Of a stretch of DNA of 64,000 nucleotides, positions 1-8,512 are shown one piece after another. This stretch comes from Candidatus Saccharimonadota bacterium. Lineage in GTDB: Bacteria > Patescibacteriota > Saccharimonadia > Saccharimonadales > Saccharimonadaceae. Below the pieces are notes generated by a model, which was not told the DNA's origin, made no database searches, and saw only the letters and a list, made by a program, of their open reading frames with translations. Within the stretch, counting starts at the first letter, position 1. Every line of letters starts with the position of its first letter. The stretch spans positions 41,750-105,749 of the forward strand of contig JAFRJG010000006.1 of NCBI GenBank assembly GCA_017432365.1, given 5' to 3'. The position numbers and the translations under genes are program-made.

Positions 1-900
1 CTGAAGCCCGAAATGACCCTCTGGATTTCCTTCGGTCTCTCCCATGCTATCCAATTCGAAGAAGAAGTTAGAACCGGAAAGTTTCCCACTCTCGAAGCCG
101 CCATCGCTGACGAATTTGCCGAACTCCCCCGCCATACCTCCTCGCTCGTTTTTATCGACGCCGACTCTGAACCGATGAAAAAATACACCTCCTCCCTCCC
201 GACCAAAGCGAAAGTGATAAAAATCGACAAGTCCGCCATGAAAAAATACCTAGTGTACCCGACTCGGACTGAATTCGCCACGCTCGATACCGTCTTTCGT
301 TTTCCGAACCCCGAACCGCGCGACCTCGCCGTCCAGCTCCTTATGTTAAAGGAACTCATGAAATATCTCTCCCGCCCGCTAAAAACCGACTTCTCCGCTA
401 TGTCCTTCCCGCCTGGTCGCAGCACTTTTCTCGAAGGTAAAAAGGGAATTAAAATCATCGACAGTTCGTACAATGCTCATTTAATCTCCATGGAAAGTAT
501 CCTCGATATGGCGCGCTCGCTTCATGCCGCCCATAAATGGCTCGTCATCGGCGACGTTGTTGAACAGGGAAGTATCGAAGGCGCCGAACATACTCGCCTC
601 GCCGATTTAATCGCCCGTGTTAATCCCGAAGAAGTTATTCTCGTCGGTTCCCGAACCAAAAAATACACCGCCCCCCGTCTAAAAGAACTCGGTCTCTCCC
701 CGAAAACTACCGTTGATCCGAAAAAGGCGCTCGAATATCTCGAAACTCATCTCACCGGTTCCGAAACCGTCATCTTTAAGGGGTCTCAATATCTCGAATG
801 GCTCATCGAAAAACTCCTGAAAAATCCGGAAGATGCCGGAAAACTCTGCCGTCGTGAACCCGCCGCAAAAAAGCGCCGCGAAAAGAAAGGACTTTACTAA
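1..900 (+). CDS. murF: UDP-MurNAc-tripeptide--D-Ala-D-Ala ligase, C-terminal part (5' end outside window)
   Basis: The frame is open from the first base, so the N-terminus with the expected P-loop lies upstream and the ATG at 13 is probably internal. The visible 299 codons match the middle and C-terminal Mur-ligase domains: DSSYNAHLIS stands where MurF has DDYNANP, and GDVVEQGSIEGAEH matches the GDMxELG...H motif. The enzyme adds D-Ala-D-Ala to the cytoplasmic peptidoglycan precursor. The protein ends in a short basic tail. The next gene starts on its stop codon (TAATG), so the two are translationally coupled. Another Mur-ligase-like enzyme is possible because the ATP-binding part is not visible. 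Confidence 0.72.
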   Translation: MKPEMTLWISFGLSHAIQFEEEVRTGKFPTLEAAIADEFAELPRHTSSLVFIDADSEPMKKYTSSLPTKAKVIKIDKSAMKKYLVYPTRTEFATLDTVFRFPNPEPRDLAVQLLMLKELMKYLSRPLKTDFSAMSFPPGRSTFLEGKKGIKIIDSSYNAHLISMESILDMARSLHAAHKWLVIGDVVEQGSIEGAEHTRLADLIARVNPEEVILVGSRTKKYTAPRLKELGLSPKTTVDPKKALEYLETHLTGSETVIFKGSQYLEWLIEKLLKNPEDAGKLCRREPAAKKRREKKGLY

Positions 901-1616
901 TGTCAGCGATGCCGAGTTTCCAAAAATCCGGTTCAAAAAAGCTCTCCCGGAAAACATTATATATTATCCACGGCTGGACTTATACCGTTGAACCCTGGAA
1001 TAAGACCCTCGCCCTTCTCAAAAAGGCGGGCGTAACCGTGAAAATGCTTCATGTCCCCGGCTTAACCGCTAAAAGCGATAAAATCTGGACTATTCATAAC
1101 TACGTCGCCTGGGCAGACAAAAATCTCCCCGAAGACGCTATCGTCCTCGGGCATAGCAACGGCGGTCGTATCCTCCTGAATCTTTGCTCGAAAAACCCGA
1201 CCAAACTCGCTCATCTTATTCTTCTTGATTCCGCCGGAGTTTATGAACCCTCGAAAAAACGCGATTTCCTCAAAAAACTCGCCAAGCTCGGCGCTCCCCT
1301 AAAAAAAGTCCCTCTCTTCGCCAAAGTATTTCATAAGCTCATCGGTGCTTCCGATTATGACCGCGCCCCCGAAAACATGAAACAAACTCTCGCGAACATG
1401 CTCGAAAGTGATAAGAAACTCGTCCTCTCCTCCGTCGTGACCCCGACAACGATTCTCTGGGGCGAAAACGACACAATAACCCCTCCGCGTCAAGCCGAAA
1501 TCTTAAACTCGAAACTCCCCAACTCCACTCTGAAAATCTTCCCCGATTGGACTCATGCCCCCTATATTTCCGACCCCGCCGGACTCGCCAAAGCTATCCT
1601 CGAGAGTCTCCAGTGA
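900..1616 (+). CDS. alpha/beta hydrolase
   Basis: This 238-residue protein has the full hydrolase-fold triad: nucleophile elbow GHSNGG with Ser near 86, Asp in GENDTITPP near 190 and His in DWTHAPY near 218. An HGW motif near 24 can form the oxyanion hole. It has no signal peptide, so it should be cytoplasmic. The substrate cannot be read from the sequence; its place between murF and a sugar-aminotransferase-like gene suggests an ester or thioester step in envelope metabolism (inference). The start overlaps the murF stop by one base. Confidence 0.85.
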   Translation: MSAMPSFQKSGSKKLSRKTLYIIHGWTYTVEPWNKTLALLKKAGVTVKMLHVPGLTAKSDKIWTIHNYVAWADKNLPEDAIVLGHSNGGRILLNLCSKNPTKLAHLILLDSAGVYEPSKKRDFLKKLAKLGAPLKKVPLFAKVFHKLIGASDYDRAPENMKQTLANMLESDKKLVLSSVVTPTTILWGENDTITPPRQAEILNSKLPNSTLKIFPDWTHAPYISDPAGLAKAILESLQ

Positions 1617-2791
1617 TTTTCCTCGGCCTCGCCTCGAACTACTCGTTTCAGGACGTCCTACGTCATTCTTTTGCTCTCGGATCAAATCGCGACTATAACA
1701 ATCTCGAGCGCGCCCTCGCCGAAAAATATGCCGCCCCTCTCGAAAAAACCTCTCTCATTTATTCCGGTCGCTCCGCTATCTCCCTCGCATTAAAATCCTT
1801 TATCGCCTCCGGAAAACTTCATACAGGCGACTCTGTCGTCATCAATTCCTTTACTTGTCATGCCGTCCTTGAAGCCGTCAAGTCCGCCGGACTAAAACCC
1901 GTTTTTGCCGACCTTGAACGTCTCAAAACCGGCGAAATCCTCCCGAATTATTCCGCAACAACTCTCGCATCCCTCGTCAAAACCAATAAAACCGTCAGGG
2001 CTTTCATTCTCCAAAACACCTTCGGACTCCCCGTCAATATCAAGTCCTTCGAAACCGTCCGCAAAAAATATAATCTACTTCTCCTCGAAGACCTTGCTCA
2101 TTGTGCCGGTCGTAAATATCCCGACGGTCGCGAAATCGGTACAGTCGGCGACGCAACTTGTCTCTCCTTTGGCAAGGGAAAAAGCCTCGACACAATTACC
2201 GGCGGCGCCGTCCTCCTTCGGAACCCCGACCTTTCTTTCCCGAAATCCTTTTCTAAATCCGCTCTCAAAAAACGTCGGAAAACCGGCGACGTTCCTCGCG
2301 CCTCTTGGTATCCTCTCCTCGGCGCTATCGCTCGCGGCTTATCTTATCTCCATCTAGAAAAGTTCTGGCTCGGTTTCCTCTTAAAAACTCATTGGCTCGA
2401 GCGCTCTGCCGATACAAAACTCGACGAAAGCACAACCGTTACGAACTGGCAATCAAGACTCGCCCTCCGTCAACTCGAAACCCTCTCGACAACCGCGAAA
2501 ACTCCGCTCCGTCGCTATTTTCTCGTTGACGACCGCGACACTTGCCTGAAAGAACTTCGCAACCACGGCGCTCGCCTCGAAGAGTCCTGGTATGAAGTCC
2601 CCGTTTCTCCCGTTCGTTATTATCCGTCTGTCCATTTCCCTGAAACCTCTTGCCCGAACGCCGTCTTTTTCGCAAGTCACGTTATCAATCTCCCAACTTG
2701 GTACACTTCTCCCGCGAAACAAAAACAGGTTAAGCTCGCCGAAAAAATCCTTAAATCTCACGCTTTAAAACCGGAGGACCAACATGCCTAA
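1613..2791 (+). CDS. DegT/DnrJ/EryC1/StrS-family PLP aminotransferase
   Basis: A 392-residue fold-type I aminotransferase of the family that aminates nucleotide-linked keto-sugars. EDLAH (about 159-163) holds the Asp that contacts the pyridine nitrogen, and SFGKGKS (about 185-191) holds the candidate PLP lysine before the ITGGAV segment. The frame is open from 1547, but the GTG at 1613 overlaps the TGA of the hydrolase (GTGA), a normal coupled start, and family homology begins just after it. Its neighbours act on the cell wall, so it may make an amino-sugar for peptidoglycan or surface glycans (inference). The exact substrate is unknown. Confidence 0.85.
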   Translation: MIFLGLASNYSFQDVLRHSFALGSNRDYNNLERALAEKYAAPLEKTSLIYSGRSAISLALKSFIASGKLHTGDSVVINSFTCHAVLEAVKSAGLKPVFADLERLKTGEILPNYSATTLASLVKTNKTVRAFILQNTFGLPVNIKSFETVRKKYNLLLLEDLAHCAGRKYPDGREIGTVGDATCLSFGKGKSLDTITGGAVLLRNPDLSFPKSFSKSALKKRRKTGDVPRASWYPLLGAIARGLSYLHLEKFWLGFLLKTHWLERSADTKLDESTTVTNWQSRLALRQLETLSTTAKTPLRRYFLVDDRDTCLKELRNHGARLEESWYEVPVSPVRYYPSVHFPETSCPNAVFFASHVINLPTWYTSPAKQKQVKLAEKILKSHALKPEDQHA

Positions 2792-3758
2792 TTTCCCCGA
2801 AGCCAATTTTCTTCAAAGCCCGCTCTGGGCAGAAATGAACCGTCTCCTCGGTCATAAAACCGTCAGCGAAACTTTTTCCGATTCCGCCTCTTTTCTCGGT
2901 ATCGTGAAGGACGCAAAGCGCGGCCGCTATCTCGAAATCCCCGGCGGTCCGCTCCTCGACTGGACTGACAAAAAACTCGCCAAAACCGTTTTTATGAAAA
3001 TCGCTGATGTCGGAAAAACTGAAAAATGCGTTTTTGTCCGTTTTCGTCCTCAGCTCGAAAACTCTCCTGAATCTCTCCGCCTCGTTCGCGACGCCGCCAA
3101 AGCCGCTTCTCTCGACCTTCGCCCCGCCCCAATGCATCTCCACGCTCAAAACACCGTAATTCTCGACTTAACTCAGTCTCTCGACGATCTTCTCATGTCC
3201 TTCCGTCGCCAAACCCGTTATGAAGTCCGCCGTGCAGAAAAGCTCGGTCTCGAAGTTTCCCGCGACGAGTCCGAAGCCGCGTTTAAAACCTTCCACGAAA
3301 TCCAGCTCAAAACCGCTAAACGTCAAAACTTCGTCCCCCCTTCCTTAAAGGAACTCCTCGCCGAGCGTGAGGCGTTCGGTGATAACGCCCGTCTTTATCT
3401 TTCCCAGACTCAAGACCATGAACCCCTCGCTTACGGTCTCATTCTCGGAGCCGAAAAAGAAGCCGCATATTTCGAAGCCGCCTCAACCGACCTCAATCGG
3501 AAGCTCCCTGGAACTTATGCCCTCCTCTGGACAGCTATCAAAGACCTGAAAGCCGCCGGCTTTGAACGTTTTAACCTCTGGGGAATCGCACCCCCCGGTG
3601 TCGAACATCATCGTTACTCCGGCGTAACTACTTTCAAAACCGGCTTCGGCGGTCAAATCGTCGAATTTGTCCCCGCCCAAGACATCGTTCTGAATAAACT
3701 CCGCTATAAGCTCGACGAACTCGTCGAAACCGCTCGTAAGAAAAAAAGGAATCTCTAA
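2784..3758 (+). CDS. FemAB/FemX-family peptidyltransferase (copy 1)
   Basis: A 324-residue protein of the FemX/FemAB (GNAT-like) group, which adds amino acids from aminoacyl-tRNA to the lipid II stem peptide to form interpeptide bridges. It begins with NFLQSPLWAEMNRLLG, typical of the family, has an FRRQTRYEVRRAEK segment near 140-155 and ends with LWGIAPPGVEHHRYSGV...FKTGFGG, the usual C-terminal signature. It overlaps the aminotransferase by 8 bases and the next FemX-like gene by one base. The proteins are cytoplasmic and work at the inner face of the membrane. Confidence 0.87.
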   Translation: MPNFPEANFLQSPLWAEMNRLLGHKTVSETFSDSASFLGIVKDAKRGRYLEIPGGPLLDWTDKKLAKTVFMKIADVGKTEKCVFVRFRPQLENSPESLRLVRDAAKAASLDLRPAPMHLHAQNTVILDLTQSLDDLLMSFRRQTRYEVRRAEKLGLEVSRDESEAAFKTFHEIQLKTAKRQNFVPPSLKELLAEREAFGDNARLYLSQTQDHEPLAYGLILGAEKEAAYFEAASTDLNRKLPGTYALLWTAIKDLKAAGFERFNLWGIAPPGVEHHRYSGVTTFKTGFGGQIVEFVPAQDIVLNKLRYKLDELVETARKKKRNL

Positions 3759-4831
3759 TGCCCGCCTCAAACGCCATCCAATCTAAAGTAACCTCCTCAA
3801 AATCCCGAACCGTCACCTTCCGTGACGCGACCGACCGCGCCGCCTGGGACGCGTTCGTCACCTCCGACCCAACCGCGAATTTTCTCCAATCCTGGGATTT
3901 TTACGAGTTCCACCTCTCTCGCGGTAAACAAGTCGTTCGTCGTCTCGCCCTTGACGACTCCGGAAAGCTCCTTGCCGCTTATGCCGGCGTCGTCGAAACC
4001 GCCAAGCGCGGCACATATCTCGCTATCGCTGGCGGTCCGCTCCTCGACTGGACTGATAAACCTCTCATCAAAAAGGTTTTCGCCGACATCAAGGAACAGG
4101 GAACTATTCATCATTGTACCTTCGTCCGCGTCCGTCCTCAGCTCGAACTTTCGGAAAACTCCCTCCGGCTCATGTCTTCTCTCGGTCTAAGAAAAGCTCC
4201 GATGTATCTCTCTGTCGAATACGCCGGCATCCTCGACCTTCATCAATCCGAAGCCGAAATCCTCAAAAACGCTTCTCAAGGCTTCCGTCGAAAACTCCGT
4301 AAAGCGGAAAAATCCGATATAAAAATCGAAGTCTCTGCCGCCGACTCTGCTATCGCCGCTTTCTGTGATCTCGAAACTCTCCATGCCAAACGTCAAAGCT
4401 ACGTCCCCTTCTCGCGCAGTTTTCTCGAAAAACAATTCGCCGCGTTTAAAAAGCACAACGAAGTTCTTATCTATACCGCGACAAAAGACAACGAAATCCT
4501 CGCCATGAACTTCATGATTTTCTATGGTCCCGAAGCTAGTTACCACTACGGCGTCTCCTCTGAACTCGGCACAAAATACTCCGCTGCCCCCCTCCTTCAT
4601 CTCAAAGCCATGGCAGAAGCTCGCGACCGCGGCATCTTCCGCTATAACCTATGGGGTATCGTCGATCAAGATGACACGAGCCATCGCTTCTTCGGCGTCT
4701 CCGAATTCAAGCGCTCGTTCGGCTGTCAAGAATTAAAATATACTCCCGCCCACGACCTCGTTCTCTCGCCTCTGAAATATCAGCTCACCAAAGTCGTCGA
4801 AACTACACGTAAAAAAATCCGCAAAGTTTAG
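3758..4831 (+). CDS. FemAB/FemX-family peptidyltransferase (copy 2)
   Basis: A 357-residue paralog of the preceding gene. It shares ANFLQSWDFYEFHLSRGK, the GGPLLDWTDKPL loop (nearly identical in copy 1), FRRKLRKAEK and the C-terminal LWGIVDQDD...FKRSFGCQE. The tandem arrangement suggests either two successive bridge residues or a heterodimer, as in staphylococcal FemA/FemB (inference). It starts at the upstream stop codon (TAATG) and ends the cell-wall cluster; the downstream ABC operon has its own promoter. Confidence 0.87.
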   Translation: MPASNAIQSKVTSSKSRTVTFRDATDRAAWDAFVTSDPTANFLQSWDFYEFHLSRGKQVVRRLALDDSGKLLAAYAGVVETAKRGTYLAIAGGPLLDWTDKPLIKKVFADIKEQGTIHHCTFVRVRPQLELSENSLRLMSSLGLRKAPMYLSVEYAGILDLHQSEAEILKNASQGFRRKLRKAEKSDIKIEVSAADSAIAAFCDLETLHAKRQSYVPFSRSFLEKQFAAFKKHNEVLIYTATKDNEILAMNFMIFYGPEASYHYGVSSELGTKYSAAPLLHLKAMAEARDRGIFRYNLWGIVDQDDTSHRFFGVSEFKRSFGCQELKYTPAHDLVLSPLKYQLTKVVETTRKKIRKV

Positions 4832-4842
4832 CTTGAATCTGC

Positions 4843-4848
4843 TATAAT
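4843..4848 (+). promoter_or_regulatory. extended -10 promoter giving a probable leaderless ABC-exporter mRNA
   Basis: TGCTATAAT, an extended -10, ends 9 nt before the ATG at 4858. Transcription should start at or next to the start codon. No Shine-Dalgarno sequence fits between. Confidence 0.65.
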
Positions 4849-4857
4849 ATATAGTCT

Positions 4858-6609
4858 ATGTTCAAACTGCTCAAGTATCTGAAGCCCTACTGGCTCTCCG
4901 TCTTCCTGCTGGTTACGACCCTTGCCGGTCAAGTTTTCTGTACTCTCCAGCTCCCCGCTCTTATGTCCAAAATCGTCAACGACGGCATTCTCACGGAGAA
5001 CCCCGATATTACCTGGAAAATCGGGGTCAACATGCTCGGCTTTACTCTCCTCTCTATTCTCTTTGCGCTCGCGACTCATTTCTTCTCCGCCCGCGTTGGC
5101 GCTGCCTTCTCGCGCGACCTGCGCAACGCTTTTTATCGCCACGTCCTCTCCCTCTCCTCTTCTGAAATCGAAAAGTTTTCTACCGCCTCTTTGATTACCC
5201 GTACCACAAACGACATTTCTCAAGTCCAGAGCGCGACTATGATGATGTTGACCATGCTCCTACGCGCTCCGCTCATGGGAATCGGCGCCATTATCCAAGC
5301 TTTCCGTACCGCCCCCGATATGACCTGGATTATCGCTCTCGCCGTCATTGCGATTTTAACTTTCTCCATCTCCATTCTCGCCGTCGTTATTCCGAAATTT
5401 AAAATCTTCCAAAAACTCCTCGATAAAATTACTCTCCTCGCCCGCGAAAACTTAACCGGTCTCCGCGTTATCCGCGCCTTTAACAATGAGAAAACAGAAC
5501 AGTCAAAGTTCTCCGCCGCCAATTCCGAACTGACCAAGCTCAATCTGTTTATCTCCAAGCTCATGTCGCTTGAAGACCCGCTTATTGGCATCGTTTTGAA
5601 TGGCACGACACTCCTCGTCGTCTGGGTCGGTCTCCGCCATCTCGAAACTGACCTGTCCTACCTCGGTAACACTATCGCCTTTGTCCAATACGCCACGAGC
5701 GTCATCATCTCCTTCTTAATTCTCACCATGCTCTTTGTCGTCCTCCCCCGCGCCAACGTCTCCGCCGGACGTATTAACGAAGTTTTCAAAACCAAATCAA
5801 AAATCAAATTCCCCGAAACCACCGCCGGCTCTCCCGATAAAACTCCTTCAATCGAGTTCAAACACGTCTCCTTTGCCTATCCCGGCGCCGAAGCTGACGT
5901 CCTCTCCGATATTTCTTTCTCCGCCCATTCCGGCGAAACAACCGCTTTTATCGGCTCAACCGGCTCCGGAAAATCGACCCTGATTTCTCTCGTCCCCCGC
6001 TTCTTTGACCCGACCTCCGGCGAAATCCGCCTGAATAACCTCCCCTTAAAAGCGTATAGCGAAACCGACCTCATGCAAAAAATCGGTTACGTCCCCCAGC
6101 GCGGCGTCCTCTTCTCTGGAACCGTTAAATCCAATATCGCTTTCGGCGTCGAAAACCCCGACGATGCCCTCCTGAAAACCGCTGCGAAAATCTCCCAATC
6201 TGAAAACTTTATCGCGAAACTCGACAAAAAATACGACGCCCATATCGCCCAAGGCGGCACAAACGTCTCCGGCGGACAAAAGCAGCGTCTTTCGATTGCT
6301 CGCGCCATCGCTAAGCGTCCCGAAGTTTATATCTTCGATGACAGTTTCTCTGCTCTCGACATGAAAACCGACAAGACTCTCCGCGCCGCCTTAAAGCCCG
6401 AAACAAAAAACTCTATCGTCCTTGTCGTTGCCCAAAGAATCAACACCATCAAAGACGCCGACCAAATCATCGTCCTCGATAACGGTAAAATCGTCGGCAA
6501 AGGAACTCACTTCTCCCTCTTAAAATCCTGCCAAACTTACCGCGAAATCGTCAAAAGTCAATTCTCAGAAACTGAATACGAAAGGGAACTACGCCATGCC
6601 TCGAAATAA
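4858..6609 (+). CDS. ABC exporter half-transporter, degenerate ATPase site subunit
   Basis: A 583-residue type IV exporter half: six membrane segments over about residues 1-310, then an ATPase domain with Walker A GSTGSGKST, signature VSGGQKQR and Walker B VYIFDD. The residue after Walker B is Asp instead of the catalytic Glu, and the H-loop reads VVAQR with Gln in place of His, so its own ATP site should be weak. It overlaps the next half-transporter by 14 bases. The pair resembles heterodimeric exporters such as TM287/288 or BmrCD. The cargo (drug, lipid or peptide) is unknown. Confidence 0.9.
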   Translation: MFKLLKYLKPYWLSVFLLVTTLAGQVFCTLQLPALMSKIVNDGILTENPDITWKIGVNMLGFTLLSILFALATHFFSARVGAAFSRDLRNAFYRHVLSLSSSEIEKFSTASLITRTTNDISQVQSATMMMLTMLLRAPLMGIGAIIQAFRTAPDMTWIIALAVIAILTFSISILAVVIPKFKIFQKLLDKITLLARENLTGLRVIRAFNNEKTEQSKFSAANSELTKLNLFISKLMSLEDPLIGIVLNGTTLLVVWVGLRHLETDLSYLGNTIAFVQYATSVIISFLILTMLFVVLPRANVSAGRINEVFKTKSKIKFPETTAGSPDKTPSIEFKHVSFAYPGAEADVLSDISFSAHSGETTAFIGSTGSGKSTLISLVPRFFDPTSGEIRLNNLPLKAYSETDLMQKIGYVPQRGVLFSGTVKSNIAFGVENPDDALLKTAAKISQSENFIAKLDKKYDAHIAQGGTNVSGGQKQRLSIARAIAKRPEVYIFDDSFSALDMKTDKTLRAALKPETKNSIVLVVAQRINTIKDADQIIVLDNGKIVGKGTHFSLLKSCQTYREIVKSQFSETEYERELRHASK

Positions 6610-8383
6610 ATTCGCCGAATCGAAACCTAAAAACTTCAAGACCTCGCTCCGCCTCCTTTTTGGCTCTCTGAAATCCTATCGCTTCGCCCTTCTCGTTCCT
6701 CTCGTCCTCGCCGTCGCCTCGAGTCTCCTCACTCTCCTCGGACCCAAAATCCTCGGCAACATGACCAACTCCGCCGTCGCAAGCGTTACTTCGACCGGCT
6801 CGCTCGACCTCGCCTTCTTAAAAACCTCCGCACTCCAGCTCCTCGCACTCTACGCCCTCGTTGCCGTCCTGAGCTATTTCGAAAGCTATCTGCTCGCTCG
6901 TCTTACCGCCCTCTATACAAAAAACCTCCGCGAAAAGATTATCGAAAAACTCGCTCATCTCCCGATTTCTTATTTCGACCAACACCAATTCGGTGACACC
7001 TTGAGTATTCTCAGCAACGACGTTGACGTCCTTTCTAGCTCTCTCTCCGAGGAACTCGTCCAAATCCTTACCAATCTCACGACCGTCGTCGGTTGTCTTA
7101 TCATGATGTTCATTATCTCCCCGACCCTGACCCTCGTCGCCCTCGTCGTCCTCCCGCTCTCAACCTTCGCCGTCGCCAAAACCGCCAAACGCGCCCAGTC
7201 CCATTTCACCTCCCAGCGCACCGTTCTCGGCAAACTTAACTCCCATATCGAAGAGGATTATTCCGGTCAACTTATCATCAAGGCTAATTCCCACGTCCCC
7301 GCCTCTGTCGCCGAGTTCGAAAAAACCAACCAAACCCTCTACGAAGATTCTTGGCGCGCCCAATTCCTCGGCTCCCTCGCCTTCCCCGTTGTTCATTTCT
7401 TCACTAATCTCGGCTACGTCGCTATCTGCGTCCTCGGCGGCAACTTCGTCCTCGAGGGCAAGCTCCTCGTCGGTGGAGTTCAAGCTTTTCTTCAGTACGT
7501 TTCTCGCTTTAACGAACCCCTAACTAGCCTTTCTCAAATCATCGCCACCGTCCAACAAACCCTCGCCGCCGCCGAACGTGTCTTTACCTTCCTCGCTGAA
7601 CCCGAAGAACTCCCCGATCCCGTCCCCGCCAAGACCGTTTCCAAGGTCAAGGGCGCTATCGAATTTCACGACGTTTGTTTCTCCTACGATAAACAAACCG
7701 AAATCATCAAACACTTCTCCGCTAAAATCGCCCCTGGTTCTCAAGTCGCCATTGTCGGTCCGACCGGTGCCGGAAAAACCACTATCATCAACCTCCTCAT
7801 GCGTTTTTATGACCCTGACTCCGGTTATATTACCATCGATGGCGTTCCGACCCGCGAAATGACCCGCGCCTCTGTCCGTGCCCTCTTCGGCATGGTTCTT
7901 CAAGACACTTGGCTCTTTTCCGGCTCCGTCAAGGACAACCTCGCCTATGGTAACCCGAAGGCAACCTTAAAAGACATTCGTCGTGCGACCTCCGCCGCTG
8001 GCATTGACCACTTAATCGAGTCCATGAAAGGCGGCTATCGCGCCGAAATCTCTGAAGACTCCGACAACATCTCCGCCGGCGAAAAACAACTCTTAACTAT
8101 CGCTCGCGCCATGGTCGAAAACCCGCCCATGCTCATTCTCGACGAAGCAACCTCGAACGTCGACACTCGCGCCGAAGAGCTCATTCAACAAGCTTTCGAA
8201 AGACTCACCCGCGGTCGTACCTCTTTCGTAATTGCTCATCGCCTCTCGACCATTCGCAACGCCGACCTTATCCTCGTCATGAAGGACGGCAACATTATCG
8301 AGCAGGGAACTCACGATTCGCTCCTGAAACAAAACGGCTTTTATGCCGAACTCTATAACTCCCAGTTCGCCGACGCCGACTAA
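6596..8383 (+). CDS. ABC exporter half-transporter, catalytic ATPase site subunit
   Basis: A 595-residue partner of the preceding gene with six membrane segments and an ATPase domain: Walker A GPTGAGKTT, Walker B MLILDEATS with catalytic Glu, and intact H-loop VIAHRLST. Its signature is ISAGEKQ instead of LSGGQ. In a heterodimer this signature would face the degenerate site of the first subunit, while the first subunit's good signature completes this subunit's active site. That complementarity supports obligate pairing. It is the last gene of the two-gene operon. Confidence 0.9.
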   Translation: MPRNKFAESKPKNFKTSLRLLFGSLKSYRFALLVPLVLAVASSLLTLLGPKILGNMTNSAVASVTSTGSLDLAFLKTSALQLLALYALVAVLSYFESYLLARLTALYTKNLREKIIEKLAHLPISYFDQHQFGDTLSILSNDVDVLSSSLSEELVQILTNLTTVVGCLIMMFIISPTLTLVALVVLPLSTFAVAKTAKRAQSHFTSQRTVLGKLNSHIEEDYSGQLIIKANSHVPASVAEFEKTNQTLYEDSWRAQFLGSLAFPVVHFFTNLGYVAICVLGGNFVLEGKLLVGGVQAFLQYVSRFNEPLTSLSQIIATVQQTLAAAERVFTFLAEPEELPDPVPAKTVSKVKGAIEFHDVCFSYDKQTEIIKHFSAKIAPGSQVAIVGPTGAGKTTIINLLMRFYDPDSGYITIDGVPTREMTRASVRALFGMVLQDTWLFSGSVKDNLAYGNPKATLKDIRRATSAAGIDHLIESMKGGYRAEISEDSDNISAGEKQLLTIARAMVENPPMLILDEATSNVDTRAEELIQQAFERLTRGRTSFVIAHRLSTIRNADLILVMKDGNIIEQGTHDSLLKQNGFYAELYNSQFADAD

Positions 8384-8404
8384 CTCTCTCCCCTCGTTTT
8401 CTGC

Positions 8405-8437
8405 GTTTTTTGTAGCGCGGACAAAATCCCCGAAAAA
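8405..8437 (+). repeat. dispersed 28-bp repeat, copy A (intergenic)
   Basis: The core reads TTTTTTGTAGCGCGGAC followed by AAAATCCCCGAAA. Closely similar copies lie at 18055, 21074 and 45074, all on this same strand. This copy is in the 129-bp gap between the ABC exporter and the secreted protein; apart from the repeat that gap shows only a weak promoter (TTGAAA...TATCCT) before 8513. Confidence 0.75.
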
Positions 8438-8512
8438 ATCTGCGTTTAACCCCTGTTATTTTCATCCCGCTTAACTTTGAGTTGAAAACGCTTTGAATGT
8501 TATCCTTGTCCC

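Noticed and set aside
1547..1612. Upstream extension of the DegT aminotransferase
   Set aside because: Codons lie in another frame of the hydrolase gene and show no family similarity; GTG 1613 gives the usual GTGA overlap.
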